Positions 1 to 13,500 are shown, counted from the first letter of the stretch. The stretch is DNA of 64,000 bases from Nymphaea colorata (GCF_008831285.2 NC_045146.1:18655149-18719148); one strand, 5' to 3'. Made by a program: numbers and translations. The notes: generated by a model from the letters alone, not told the origin.

Positions 1-208
1 TTAGGCCCGTTGGAAGACCACATATATTATATATTTCGTAGTATTATTGAACTTTTTATTAACAAGCACAAGTTTTGTTGACCTAAAAAAAACAGGCTCA
101 ATACTTTTCATTTTTTTCATTTAACCACTCTTTTCGATGTAATCTAAGCGGTTGAATGGAAGAAATCAAATTTCATCGAGTGAGTAGAGAGATTAGTAAG
201 GAACATAC

Positions 209-627
209 CTCATTAAGTGAGCTGGGTAATCAATTCCCAAACAGTCAAGGTCATGGTTCAGGCCATGCCCCACCAGAATCCTTGCCCTTCCGCCCTTGGA
301 ACGGGCCTTCCAGATGGATTCTCCGTTGTAGAGGATTTCTTGAATCCTTTTCTGGACTTGCTTCCATGGTGCTGCGTCTTTCAAATTCTCTGCTCTTATC
401 CCAGTCATGTCATATCTAAATAATAAGCACGAAAACAAAAGTTAATTCATTGACCTCACATATATTTTCATATATATATATATATATATATATAGTTCAG
501 ACAGAGAAGTCTTCCGGCCTTTCAGCGCATTGCATCAGACAGTATGTTGCATCGGATGGTGTATTTAATCACGTTCACCAATGCATTGCATCGAGTGACG
601 ATGATTGGAGAGATCAAGATGGCTAGA

Positions 628-725
<98 letters not shown>

Positions 726-956
726 GATAAAGAGTGACCTGTAGTTGGTAACAGGGATTATGGGTTTGACGTATGAGTGGTAGATGATATTCTCATCTTC
801 ATCAATGATGCAAACTCTTGCGCAGATATCAAGTGAGCCGTCATTTCCTCCTCCCACCATCTTGCAACCCATTGCAATCGCTTGCCCTCTTGTTCTACCG
901 CCCCCACCCACCAGCAGATCCTGTCCAATGCCTTCCCTTATTATTTCAGATCCCTC

Positions 957-1014
<58 letters not shown>

Positions 1015-1859
1015 ATTCATCTTGTCATGGGATACGAGAACTACTATATATTTTCGGTGTGGTCATTTAACGAGTAGTTGAAGTCGCTTTCTCATGCATA
1101 TAGCTTTTGGATTATATCGATTTAATTTACTGCTACTTATTATACATAAGGCCCTCTGAGAAGAAGGGCAAGAAAAGATTTAGCCACTGATAAGATTAAA
1201 AAATATAGGATACGAAAACTCTATTGGGTTATAAAGTTATAGAGAGAGAACAAAGGTATGGTAGATGTTCACTCGTAGGTCATCACCCTTCCTGAAGGTA
1301 GAGATTAATCTCTACATAATGATCACAAGTTTTAATTTTGGAACTCTTAGAGTGGTTGGAACTGGTTCCTGTAACGAAGTCGATCGAGCAACATCTTATA
1401 GATTAATTTGACACGAAGTTTAGAGAAAAAGACGATCAAAACTTACCGGTGCACTTGCACGTGGAATCCGGCATCTTTCTCGGTGCCTCTGAAGCTCCTC
1501 AAAGCTATTGAAAATGTTCAGGCAGAGGTTGCAACCTCGGCTGCTAAAGATCCTAGCACATTCCATCTTTGGCAGAGGACCTTCACAGGTAAGATGTTTA
1601 GGAGAGTTGAAAAATCACAAGGATTAACATAAGAAATATAATTAATTAGTATGCATCCGATGAAAACATTAACAATATTAAACGTGTCAACAGTAATCAG
1701 TGATTACCGATTAGGTGCTCCCTCAGTGATTCATATGATCGACAGTGCTTCTTGCAGATCCCACACGTCGGTTCATGGACTGAATGATAAGAGGATTTCA
1801 TGTGATCGAGCAGGTGCTCGAACTTGTTGTATTGCCTATAGCATGCTGGGCACTTGTTC
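209..1859 (-). CDS. C2H2 zinc-finger DEDD exonuclease, RNA exonuclease 4-like, partial
   Basis: Four exons are readable on the minus strand: 1859-1708, 1580-1447, 920-739 and 415-209. All have GT donors and AG acceptors, and the phases fit. The first two encode paired-cysteine zinc-finger modules (KCPACYRQY..H, CGICKKHC..H, CNLCLNIF..H). The last two encode the start of an exonuclease domain (VGGGNDGSLDICARVC, HSYVKPIIPVTNYR, then GHGLNHDLDCLG). Plant proteins with this order of finger region and exonuclease domain are annotated as RNA exonuclease 4-like. The gene continues past the left edge, where the last DEDD motifs would lie. The 5' end is also unresolved: the first frame is open back to 1924 without an ATG, and a good acceptor (TCTCTCGCAG) sits just before 1859, so an upstream exon is likely. 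Oddity: the family's first catalytic motif, normally LDCEMVGGG, reads MGCKMVGGG. The acidic pair is missing, so this may be an inactive paralogue or a decaying copy. Confidence 0.72.
630..718. repeat. (TA)n microsatellite, about 44 units
   Basis: An uninterrupted TA run of about 88 bases lies in the intron between the third and fourth readable exons of the exonuclease gene, about 20 bases past the donor at 738. Open frames across it (Tyr-Ile repeats) are artefacts. Confidence 0.97.
961..1008. repeat. (GA)n microsatellite
   Basis: About 24 GA units. Read on the minus strand this is a CT tract roughly 40 bases upstream of the acceptor at 921-922 in the exonuclease gene, so it may supply the polypyrimidine tract of that intron. 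Confidence 0.95.
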
Positions 1860-3246
1860 CTGCGAGAGACACGGGGAGACTTTATGCTTAAAGAGGTTTT
1901 TCCACACAGAAAAATCTGTTGCAATTACTAATATGGGCTTAGCATAACTAGTAGGGGTTAGAAGTTAGAGGACTGTAAGAAAGTATAACTTTAGTTTGAT
2001 TCTCATACATCTATATCTTAAGTGGTGGGGCGCAACACCTAAGTTAAAAGGTTTACCGTTATCATTGGTGGTGCTGATGTAGCCCAGGACCCAATAGACA
2101 GGAGGAATGGGGGCGTTTAGGCCTTGAATTCCAGGTAGTGGTTGTTAACCTCCTATTCATCAAGAACTTACTTATGAACCTATTGAGGATATTCATCGAT
2201 GAACCCTAACCTTACTATGCTGAGAATACCATAGCAGAATGGCAGGGTTGGGATTTGATTCAACTAGTTCCTTCACATTATAAGGTCATCATTTTGTCCC
2301 ATTAATATATAAAGCTGTTCAATTTTTTAACAAAGAATTACTTAGTTTATCTGTAGGAGCCAGTGTTTATGGGTTATGATGAGAAGACATAAAACCCTTC
2401 ATGGGATCAATATTGGTGACAATACTGTTTCTGTGTTTACAAATGGAAAAGAAAACTCAGGCCAAGTCTTTTGGGTCCAAGGAGGTCTAGTGTTCAACAA
2501 CAAAAGTACATTAATCGGCAGAACCCGGCTCAGGTCCGCACTGACCGGGCTAGCTAGGAGTTTGCCATGTGCACACCCAGATCAGACCTTGATACTGGAG
2601 GGTCAGGACAACAGAATGCTCCCTCTTAAAGGATCGAATATTCAAAGATGAGCCAACAGAATGTGGATGCTTTGACTGTCCAACAATGGCCTCATCTTGT
2701 CTTGGTTAGGACCAAGTTGAACTGGGTCTGATCAAGAGCATCGGCTAGAGAGTGAGAGAGAGAGAGATGCAAGTGAAACTAACTTTTTGACGTATAAGGG
2801 GAACAATAAATACAAGAAAAAAGACCTGCAAATTACAGAAACAATGAGAAGCATCAAACTAAAGAGAAAAAGAAAAAGATTTAGAAAGCAAGGAGAGAGT
2901 GGGGAGACCTCAATGTCTCTGCGGACTCCTGCTTGATATCCATCACGTTGAGCTGCTGCTGTTACGGAGAGTGTGCTGCTAATTGGACTGCAGTTTGCCC
3001 TGCAGGATTGTGCACGTTTCTGTGGCAATTTATGGTTTCTGAAAAGACGGGACCAGAAGGATGGCTCCACCGGCACCGCCACCACTGAAAAACTCTACCA
3101 AATAACAAAAGCAGAAGAAATCTAGGGAGGACCATGCAGGACGTGACCATTTTATCTGTGAAGTGGCACCTGGACTGCTGCTGCTTTGCATATTCTTAGC
3201 GATCCACACATCAATGGCCCTCCCCACTTTCTACCCAGAATCTCCT

Positions 3247-3281
3247 CTGTGTGTGTGTGTGTGTGTGTGCGCGCGCGCGCG
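3247..3281. repeat. Compound (GT)n(GC)n microsatellite
   Basis: About 11 GT units pass directly into about 6 GC units. Alternating purine-pyrimidine tracts of this kind can adopt left-handed DNA in vitro. Confidence 0.95.
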
Positions 3282-4625
3282 TATATGTAAGTATAAAGAA
3301 ATATCTGGTCGCAGTTCATAAGCCAAAAATTTTAATACTGTTAAGTTTGAAAACTTTATAAATGTTGACTTGTGAATTTCCTGTTTCCTTTTCCAGTGAT
3401 CCACTGTACAATCTTTGTGCCAGTAATTGGAGGAAGATGAAAGGATGGGATCCTCCAGAATCTGCCGGTTCAAAATCAGTAGCAAAAACTCAGTTCATGG
3501 TGGGTTGTCTACACCATCAGAAATAGCGAAGGAGAGATCAGTCTGTAGAAACCATCTTCTATTGAGGTTCTTCAGACACCACCTGCCGTCAATGGACTCA
3601 CTGGCTGACCATCTGTTGGAAGCTTGATCACAACTTTAGAATATTCATAATGGAATCCATTCTTTGCTAATATAATTTGAAGGTGGAGCTGCTTCTAACA
3701 ACTGAGCAAGACCTAGTTGCCCTTTTCCTATGCTAATTTTTCTTTTAAAAAAAATTAGCAAGTGCGATTCTGGACGAGATTAACTCTTACGGAAATTCTC
3801 TTGAAATGACAAACGTGTTCACTTTCTTCCTTATCTTATATGTAACTGTGTACACTTTGCATTTACCAATGAACTGGTAAAGTTCTGCATAATTTCAATG
3901 TGACATTCAGTATAATACATATGGAAGGAGAAAGAGAGAGAGGGAGAGCAGGGTGCATGTATAGGATAGCTAGATAATGTTCTGCATAATAAAGGGGGGA
4001 TAAACATAGTAGTCAAATCGTCATGTTTCTTGGAAGTTATGAACCAGTTCCCCTTCATTCAGAAACTCCTATTGAATGATAAAAACCAAGAAAAAAAAAA
4101 GTCATGCCTGTAGAATGTAACAAAAAGCGATGCTCAAAATTTTTCTAAAACATTATCTGAAAGAACTCGTTCGAAAAGCTAATCTTTTATGTATAGATTC
4201 TGACTTGAACTTGAAGAGAGAAGTTGATAGAGAAAGAATTGGTCTTTTGCCTTTTTTGCTTTACGTCGTGTTCTTGATTCTTAACTATTTGAAGGCCCTA
4301 CAGCTTTGCTCTAATATGATTTGAGGAGGCCAACGTGGGAGGCTGCAGGCAAAAGGAATGAGGAGGGGGAGTCGGATATGCTGCTTTACCCTGATATCGA
4401 ACCCATCACATCTAAATCAAACAATTTACGAGTCAAGATCCGTATGCTGACCAAGAATATTTCTCACACGATCGCCAGCTTTTTCTCCTTTCTTCATTGG
4501 AAAAGAAGAAAAGGCCACCATGGCCGAGCTTTTAAATATGCCATTACCTTTACAGCAATTGATATTTGATTCTATTTCAAAGTTTGCTCTTTCAACAGTC
4601 AAACATTCCCTCTCTTTCTCAGACA

Positions 4626-4628
<3 letters not shown>

Positions 4629-4707
<79 letters not shown>
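4629..4707. repeat. Compound (TA)n(GA)n microsatellite
   Basis: About 23 AT units are followed, after TTA, by about 15 GA units. The same TA-then-GA order recurs at 10470-10538. Confidence 0.96.
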
Positions 4708-4708
<1 letters not shown>

Positions 4709-4878
4709 GCATAATCTATGGAGAATAAACCTGGTTATATGCGCCATACTGGTGCAAGCAATTTTAGTGAGTATATGACAAAAATTCTTTCGTTTATACA
4801 GAAGGAAAAAAACTTTTCGTTTATATGATAGTTAATGCAAGGTGACCTTAGGAGTATTGTTTGGTTTATTGTTCTGGG

Positions 4879-5175
4879 CAGGGGCTCAGCTAGAATTTTT
4901 TTTTTTTTTTTGGGTAGGATAGAGTTGAAGGAAATAGTATTTTCAAAATTTGTAAGGGGCTGAAAAATAATTTTATAATTTTTACATAGGCCAATTTTTT
5001 TTTTTTTTTTAAATTTAAGTGTAATTTTAATGCTGCAGTTCTTACATTATAGTAGATGCTAAGGTCTACATAGAAGGTGCAGGACATATTGTTTGATGAT
5101 TCCAAATTTAATATTCTCTAGCATTTCTTGGCCAAAATAGGCATTGACGGAGCCAAAAATGTGTAGCTGAGCCTG
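4879..5175. mobile_element. Possible non-autonomous DNA transposon with about 15-bp inverted ends
   Basis: The left end reads CAGGGGCTCAGCTAGA. The reverse complement of the right end reads CAGGCTCAGCTACACA. The 297 bases between are AT-rich, with two poly-T tracts, and hold no coding region. No matching target duplication is visible in the 8 bases on either side, so the insertion is old or the ends are misplaced. The CAGGGG start resembles the elements at 59274 and 60376. Confidence 0.4.
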
Positions 5176-8100
5176 AGAGGCACTATTAACATAAGAAATC
5201 TTAGATTTTAGGGCCACCATTATGCAATAAATTAAAGTATATAAGTCTATGTAGCCAGCCGCTGATATAAGTCCACACTTAGCTCTCCGCTACTGATATC
5301 TTGTAAAACACAACAATGTTCATCCACTTACACCTATTGTTAGGGATGAGAATGCCATGTTTTACCTTTACTGAAACAATAGAATAGGACAACCTATTTG
5401 GCTAGTTTTGAGAACCATGAATCAAACATAACATAAGAGGCCATTTGACGTTACGAACTCACATCATGTGAGTGTTCCATGAATATGCTTTAAAATAAGA
5501 CAAGTTTCATGAAGAATTTGTACAAGGGTTCCATAAATCTTCCACAATTTTCAGACATATTTATGCATGGTGTTTTGAATGCCAAACGACCCGGCCTTAT
5601 GAAGATGTTTAATTTTCTCTTCTTGCCACACTGGAAACTATAATGCTCCAATGTCATACGCAACTAAGCACGAAAGGCAAATAGATACAAAATATCTTTC
5701 TTTTGTTTCTATAGCGGAAGCAAAATAATCATACACTTATGTGCAAACATGTACAAACATCATATGAGAAAATGTATATGACATTGTCGCAGTACTTCCC
5801 AACAATCCCCCATCCTTTTAGCCACCTGATCAACAAACATCATCTTTTATATAGTGAGAACCTAATGAAGGCAAATAGTCATAGCATCAACACAGTCGCT
5901 GATTACAATGAAAATCATAAGAAGATCTCTAATATATCATTTAAGTGTAGAGTTTATGTATTGTATTGTAAGTATCATCACTGGAAGCAAGTTCACTCTT
6001 GCACTTGTGAAAATACTCGAATCATAGTTCAAAGAGGTCAAATGAAATAAATCAATAAATAGACAGCCAAATAATTCAAAATAACATAATTTTCAATGAT
6101 GCATATGCACGCACCCGCTTGAGTAAAATCATATGATGCCACCCATTTCGTCGACGTATTTAGGGTGGACAGTTGCACAGTTTACGGTCCCAAACACAGA
6201 GGCACCGGTAATATTGTCATAATTTGGGTTAATCACTACCGTAACTCCACATTTGTTGAGCTCAATTGCATTACTGCAATAACTGTATCCCACACTTGCT
6301 GCCTCATGATGGGGATGTTCTCCTCTAAGTAGCCCGAAGAAGGAGCATGTTATCAATCCATGTAATTAGGGAATGTTCTGCTCACAGGTTCCTAGACCCC
6401 TTCGCCACCCAACCTGGCCTCTTTTATGTTTTACAGTTGGATTTGACTCTTTATAGTCGTAACATGTGCCGATCTTGGACTTTTCATTTTTGATATATTG
6501 GGTCACTCTCGGACTTTCCCTTATACCATCACCCCGAAAAAAAAAAACCAACCCTAAGCCGTTCCCCATATTAAAATGATAACTCAGCCATGAGCAAACA
6601 TTGCGTAAAGTAAATAAACAGCCATAATGTTCAATCAATTCAATGCATGAACATATTTTCACATCTATCATCACTATCCGGCTCACATTCTCAATTACGC
6701 TCATCTTAGAGTTAAAGCACAATTTATCATTAAAAAACTCACTCTTAGAACTCAACATCAAGCGTGCATCATCAACACAGCTCGAGTTCTTTATGAGTGT
6801 GACACTTAATTCCAAAACCAGATACAACTAAATGTATGCATGAACATGTATTCAAATAATCAAATAGAACTTGATTAACTTAAGGCATTTCTTTAAGCTA
6901 GCAACTTAGTTCAAGTCATTAAATCTCAACTTTGCTAGTCTAAGCAATCTTTGAACTACATGATTAATCTAATTATCTATTATGATTAATGAATGTTAAC
7001 TAAAACTATGGCGCAGTCAATCACCCGCTCGGTTTCATCTCGACCATGGGTGCGACCAAGGTAGTCTAATCAGAGCTCGATTGTAGCCGACAAAGATCTA
7101 TTAGTAATCATGGCCGATTAAGGCAAGCTGTGTCACACGACCTAGCCTAGCCTACTGTCAAGTTTCATGATACAACAAACAGGTGCATGGTTCGACATGA
7201 ATTTCGATTTAACCTAGACAATTAGGCCACTTAAACACTATTAATACAGTTTGTTTGTTGCTCGTATGTGCTACACACAAAACGAAGATGTTCAAGTTTT
7301 CTAACAAAAATTCCGCAGCATCTCGAGTATTGATCTGTTTTTTCTAGATTTCGATCCATGGGAATCGCAGAGAATAGCTACCAAGTGCAGCCTAAGAGAA
7401 GCAATTAAAATCTCTGCCGCAAACAATATAGAATTTTACACGTAATCGAAAAAATTGCAATAACTTTCATTATACCTTATATTTTAGCAAGGTGATTACA
7501 AAGTGCGAAAGAGGAGGGATTCTGTATAGTTTTGTCGTCGATGGACACTTCTTTATCCTCAACTTTCTCTCTCTACCCTCTCTTTCTCTCTCCTCTCTCT
7601 ACTTTCTCTCTCTTTCTCTTGTCTCTCTTTCTCCTCTTCTCCTTTTTTTTTTCTCTCCTCTCCCTCTTTCTCTTATTCTCTCTCTTCCTCCTCTCCTCCC
7701 TCCTTTTCCTCTCCTCTCTTTTCTCTCTTCCTCTTCTCACGTTGCATTCCAAAGGGGTGGCAACCCCTATAGTAAAATTTATTTTTTTACCTTACTTATT
7801 GTGTCATATTTTATATTAATCTATCTTGAAGGGGTTTAGGAAAATGATAATATATTTTGAGGAGGTTTGTTCAATTAATTGGATTCAAATGATTAGTTTC
7901 AGTTGCGGTTTAGCTTAGTGTCTAATTCTGTCTTAAGTTCTCTAATCCGTTATTAATTAGGTGTTTAAGCTCTTAAGCTATTATTATCTAAACTTAATTA
8001 GGATTAACATAATTTAATTTTGATTAGCTAATTACTAATATACTCCTGTCATGGCTGAAAATTACAAGTTTGCCACTGACTAAAGAGCATAATACCATGG

Positions 8101-9342
8101 TCTCACTGTTTCTTGGACCATTTTAGACTCCTCGTTTGAGTGTGATCGGACATCCATTTTCGGTCTGGTTCAAAAAACAAGCAAGATTATGTTGTACACT
8201 TTTTATATGTAAATGATATAAGGTTTTTGGCAAGACTACCAGCCAATTAAATGTTTTTTTTTTGTGCGTAGCTGAATATTGAAGTTTATTATTGTATAAA
8301 TTGTGAAATATCACAAATTTTACTGAAGAAATAAAACTACTCGTATTACATGTTACTCAATTTTAGTTTATTAAAAAAAAAAAACAGGAAGTTCCAACAT
8401 ACTTACTTTTTTCCTGCATTTATACAAAAAAAAAATGTACTATCAAAATTTTTTATGACCTAACCCAGCTTAGTCACTGAGTCAACTCTCTGACCTAGTA
8501 ACCCAGTCTTTAGCCGATCGAAGTCCAAGTCACGAGTTTGCAAACTATGGTATTGAATCCAAAGATTTTGTACCGATTTGATTTGAATAAGCTGATTCGC
8601 GGCCGACTTAAACAATATTCCTCAAACTAAGTTTGTGGTTAAGATTGTTGTAGTGATCCAAACTGGTTGTTCAAGAAAAAGTGAGCTTGTGAAGGAAGCA
8701 TGGACAACGGGGATCCCGTAACTGAGAATATGCTTCAACAGTTCGCTTCTTCTTCTTCGTCTTCCTTGATTGGTGTCTGTCAATGTGAGACTTTATGTCT
8801 CCATGTGTGTTGAAGGGACATGTGATGACATGCCAACATTACCATGTGACATGCTTTCAACACCATCTGAATTTTCTTTTAAATGCTGCAACCAATAAAT
8901 ACCGTTAATAAATATGCTATATATATATATATATATTGTTTTAGATGTTTGAAAAGTTAAAAAGAAAAAATTTTACTGCCTCCCTGTTCTTATAATACCG
9001 TTTTCATAGAATTGAAACATTACAAAGGGAGCCGTTCGAAATCCAAAATGTAAAGATTCTTCGTATAAAAATGTCATGCCAAACACGAACATTAATCAGA
9101 CGAGAAATCCCATTCATTTCAAAGAATCGGATTCTAGTCCAACCGTGAATCTGAATCTGGTAAATCCGAATTCGATTGAATCTAGATCTGAGTAGTTAAA
9201 CCATGGAATACATATCCAGTTCTTTGTTTTGGATTCCAATCTCGTGTTCAACACAAATCCAGTATTTGCGTCATACAAAATCAAACAAATGGATTGCATC
9301 TGTGTTTACTTTCAGATTCCCATTTTTTTTAATTCATTGATA
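5176..9342. other. Intergenic stretch, no gene recognised
   Basis: AT-rich DNA. Notable contents: a weak pair of inverted ends at about 5439-5468 and 5563-5594 (GTTTGGCATT-like), a CT-rich tract at 7565-7737, and a short (AT)n at about 8917-8937. The open frames at 6129-6356 and 6366-6827 on the minus strand have no recognisable domain, no neighbouring exons and no coding signature that I can see. I do not call them genes. Confidence 0.55.
7565..7737. repeat. CT-rich low-complexity tract
   Basis: About 170 bases of nearly pure pyrimidine on the plus strand, in irregular TCTC, CCTC and TTTTC runs. It gives two overlapping spurious Ser/Leu/Phe-rich frames. Confidence 0.93.
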
Positions 9343-9490
9343 ATGTTTGACATTAAAAACGAGCGTTTCATGAATCTGCCTCAAATTTGAGCTAGATTCA
9401 TAGAGTACTTGAACAAGTGTTCTATGAATCTATTTCAAATTTGAGACAAATTCATGAAATGCCTACATGCCATTCCTAAAGCCAAACAGC
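9343..9490. mobile_element. Fold-back palindrome, probable MITE
   Basis: Two 48-base arms, 9364-9411 and 9414-9461, are inverted copies with about 41 of 48 positions matching and only AA between them. Weaker inverted similarity continues outward (left GTTTGACATTAAAAA, right complement GTTTGGCTTTAGGAA). A near loop-free hairpin with GTTTGGC-type ends is typical of fold-back MITEs. No clear target duplication was found, and no coding content is present. Confidence 0.6.
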
Positions 9491-10156
9491 CCTTTCATGA
9501 ACGCTTGGCAAATTTATTTGGTGGTTTTAAAATATTTTTTTTCAAAAAATTAATCATATAGATAGATGCAAAATGTCCAGAAATTTTAAGAATGAAAAGA
9601 TATAATGCATATATCTAAATTTATGAGTCGAAAAGCTAAAACCTTTGATTTTGAAACCAATATAAAATGCAATTGTGAATTTGGTTTTTTTAATCTCAAA
9701 ATTTTTGATATTACAGCAATATTAATTAACGTGGTTGGATTTGTAAAAGCATATGAAAAATAGTCGAAAAGGGTCACGATCAATTCAAAAGAAAGAACGC
9801 TAGACAGACTTATTATTAAGTCATACAAAAACCCCAAGCCTTGGCCATCCAATATGGATGACAGTCCTCCGTTGTCGTTTGGTTTATGCATGCCACACGC
9901 TGGGGCTCTCGCCTCATAAAAAAGCTTGAAATATCCAAATTTATATGCGGGAAAAAAACATCAAAATTGGATGTGTGAACGTGATTTTATGACCTTTTTT
10001 TTTAAGAATATAAAATACTAATATTGATCTCTTATGAATCTTGATCTATGCATTCATTATTAGATCAATTTTCCTTATGCAGATAAATTTGGAGATCCTG
10101 CATGGGTTGGCTGGTTTTTAGAAAACCAACCCAAGACTGCCCTAACCAATGGACTG

Positions 10157-10158
<2 letters not shown>

Positions 10159-10209
<51 letters not shown>
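10159..10209. repeat. (TA)n microsatellite
   Basis: About 25 TA units in intergenic DNA. Confidence 0.96.
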
Positions 10210-10211
<2 letters not shown>

Positions 10212-10469
10212 AATGGTGATTTTTGTTTTTAAGAATCACATAACTATATAAAATATAATGCATTTGTCAAATAGTATTAATTCATATGTTTTTCTTTTTA
10301 TTTTTCTTTCAATCATCCATCTACTCCATATAGACGGTCTTTATTAGATGGCTCAGTGATTGTAGATATCTACAATGATCATTCACTCTCTCTATATATT
10401 CAGCCTCATAAATAGGGCTTGCAATTTGTGAGGAATGATTTCAATATAAAACCAATTCAAATCACAACT

Positions 10470-10538
<69 letters not shown>
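10470..10538. repeat. Compound (TA)n(GA)n microsatellite
   Basis: A TA tract with one GT interruption is followed by about 18 GA units. It has the same composite order as 4629-4707. Confidence 0.95.
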
Positions 10539-10540
<2 letters not shown>

Positions 10541-13500
10541 TCAAATTGTTCAACTGGCTGGGCAACCCCAAGTATTAATGAGGCCATGGTTTGCTGATGG
10601 AAAGCTTGGCTGTGAAGCATTATTGGGTAAGGATTAAATGGGTGCATGAGAAAGCCACGTTCTAAGGAAATGGGTTGGGGCTGGGCACGCCTGGTTTCCT
10701 CCATAACAGGCGACACTAATGGGACCATAGGACAGCGAGCTCTGGTTCCCACCTGACGTTGATGCCCACTCCTAAGCAAGACAATCAGATCCGCAGTGTA
10801 TCGGACCCACCATGTCCGACCTAGTTACGTCGTCGTTGTCACCGGGACCTTGCCTTGCCGCCGGTCAAATCTCGAGGCATGGCTTCAAATTAACATCATC
10901 ATGTAGGATTCTTCGATGACAGCCTAAACCGAGGTTTCGAGTGTGGTTGAATGACATTAAAAGTGGGTTTTAGTCAAACCCGATCTGGTTTTTATAAACT
11001 CATTTTTTTTTTCCGAAAGCCCCTTTCGTGTATTGAATCTGAAAGATGCGAAATGGATTCCTTTGTCTGACGTTTGCAAGGGAATGTAGAACCCCCTTGC
11101 CGCATGGTGTTGCATCATGCGGAACGCTGTGTTCTGCTGTACCGGACAAGCTCTAAAACTGTTGTATGGAGGTCCTGGACAATTCTCTGTGAGCAATGGA
11201 AACCGTGCTCCATTGGTACCGAACACGCTCTAAATTGCTCTTACGAAACCTCTGCGGCGTAGCTAGTGGTGGTTTAGTTCTTCCAAACTCACTTGGAGTC
11301 CCTCATTTCCATATTTGCCTCGAATTCAAATTTGATTGGCTTCACTCACATTTTGGGTAAGCGGGAGGCTATGTCCACCGCCCGAGTGAAAGCCACATTT
11401 TGGGTTTTTGGGTAAGCGGCAGACAATTCCCTGCTTCGAAGTGGTGTCTTGGTTATGCTTCAGTTTGCATATCAATGTTTTTTTTTGTAACATAAAAGGG
11501 TGATGTCATGAGAGTTTGAAACAAAAATTGGCTGCCTACCCGACCATTGCACAGACCCGCTTGAGGATAGATTCATTTACATTTATATGCATATATATAT
11601 ATTCATTATTAGATACAAGTGAAAAGGATGAAATTAAAAGTCAATAAAAAGATAAAATTAGACCTAAATATTAGCTCTGTTTTAGGTTGTAAACTATAGT
11701 TAAACATTTGGTTGATTTTGTATCTTTAACGCAGTCATGGTTTTGAAAACGTATATAGGAAGTAAAAAAGATGGGATGATCATGTACAATATTTGTTCAT
11801 GAATCTAAAACCGGTATTTTCAGTTACAAACTTATAGTTGGAAAACTCACCGATTCGACTCGCAAGTAGGCCATATGGTTTGGTCTTGTGGAACTAAAAA
11901 CTAAAGTTTCTTATTTCATGAATTGCGAAATATATTTCAACATGCAATGGTTGTAAAGTGGTTTTGTTCTATCATAAACTTGTGAATGTTCGCTCTTAAC
12001 AACTTGATTTTGACAAAGATAACAGAGAATAACTGTGCACTTAGGCTGTCTTCTCCCTAAGTCATCGTCTTATTACAAGCTTAGTGACTAACTCTACTAA
12101 ACATACACACATGCACTCACATTACATGTTTAAGTCCTAATAAATTTACATACTTCATCTGTTTGTAGTAAAAATGCATTATAAAGACTTCACAACTGAA
12201 ATCCGAGTCATGGGTTTACTGATTATATGTGTTCTATAAACATATGTTTGAAAAATATAAAACATTCAATAAGCAATTATTTACTTTAGAGTAGAGATGA
12301 AGAGCCGTATGAGACAAACCTTTCAATTAAAGAAAAATCAAACATCTCAGCTTAGTGAAGATCCCCTAACGCTTTAGAATATGCTTAATTGTGACCTAAG
12401 CTAATCCTAATCCAACTCGCACCATGAAGAACAAGCCCGGAGGGACAGCTCATTTTTGGCCTCTAGCTCACACCCAACCTGGATTGAGCCCCGGCCCGGC
12501 CGGGGACCCACCGGAGACCGGTCGGCACGAATCCCTGAGAGTTGCACTTCCGTTCGATGAGGACGATCGGACGGTGGGTATGCGGTACAAAGGGGTACAA
12601 AAACAAGTACATACAGGACCGGCCGTTTTGTTTGGATGCAAATCAATTATGTGAGCCTTCCCTATTTACCTACGCTAGAAAGCAAATCTGGACCCCCTCT
12701 TAAAGTGAACGATCCAGAATCCATGGTGGGGTTCAAATATGGACAAAGTGGTTACGACCGGTCGGTTGATGAACCCCATGTGCTTCTCGTCCCCACGCTA
12801 GAGTTACCAAGACAGGCAGTAAAAAGTAAAAACTGAAAATGTGAAAAAAAAAATGCAATAATTTGTTTGATTATTCTGGATTTGAAATTCATGTGGATAT
12901 GAAGTGGTATGCCTTTTTTATTTTTTACTGGTGTTAAAAGATTTACGGTTCATCAAACTAAGGATCTTAAGTCAGACTTAAGATTCACATTTAAGATTTT
13001 TTTTTTTTTTTTGAGAAAATGACAGATTTACGATCAGAAGGGAATTGGGTTGTTATTAAATCCACGGTTCTCGAATCCTAGAATCTCAAATCCGAGGCTA
13101 TCAGATGCCTTCTTATGTTTTCCAAATAAAATAAATCATTTGGAAAAAAACCCTGATTACCATGACTAATATGAGAAACTAAATTTCTATTTTGAACTTT
13201 TGAGTAACGCCATAAATTAATTGCCTTTTCTAGTGTATAGGTGAATGTAGGATGTAAGAAAGTTTCTAGAAACAAAAAAAGTATATGAATCATTGATGTC
13301 TAAAACTTTATAAAACACAATTTATTTACATATTTGCTTTTCATGAATATAGAGCAAAGTTATATATATATATATATATATATATGGTTGATAAGATTTT
13401 GTGTCCATCAACATCTAGGGCTGTGTCTGGGGAGAGTGGAGGCAACCCCATGTTCTGGTTCTTAAAGAAAGCGAAGCAGCCACCAGGGTGCCACCCCATC

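Larger units (their letters stand above)
1925..4878. other. Intergenic stretch, no gene recognised
   Basis: AT-rich sequence without a supportable coding region. The missing 5' exon of the exonuclease probably lies here but I could not identify it. Simple repeats: (GT)n then (GC)n at about 3247-3281, and (TA)n then (GA)n at 4629-4707. Open frames at about 2376-2651 and 2732-3227 show no family resemblance. Confidence 0.6.

Noticed and set aside
522-911. Long open frames through the (TA)n and (GA)n tracts
   Set aside because: They read as Tyr-Ile or Arg-Glu dipeptide repeats. The real coding part is the exonuclease exon 920-739.
6129-6827. Minus-strand frames of 75 and 153 residues
   Set aside because: No recognisable domain, no splice partners, AT-rich composition and no promoter or homologue that I can name.
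7492-7839. Ser/Leu/Phe-rich frames
   Set aside because: Produced by the pyrimidine-rich tract at 7565-7737.
12407-12836. Overlapping frames on both strands in a less AT-rich island
   Set aside because: Several frames are open because the segment is GC-richer; none resembles a known protein.
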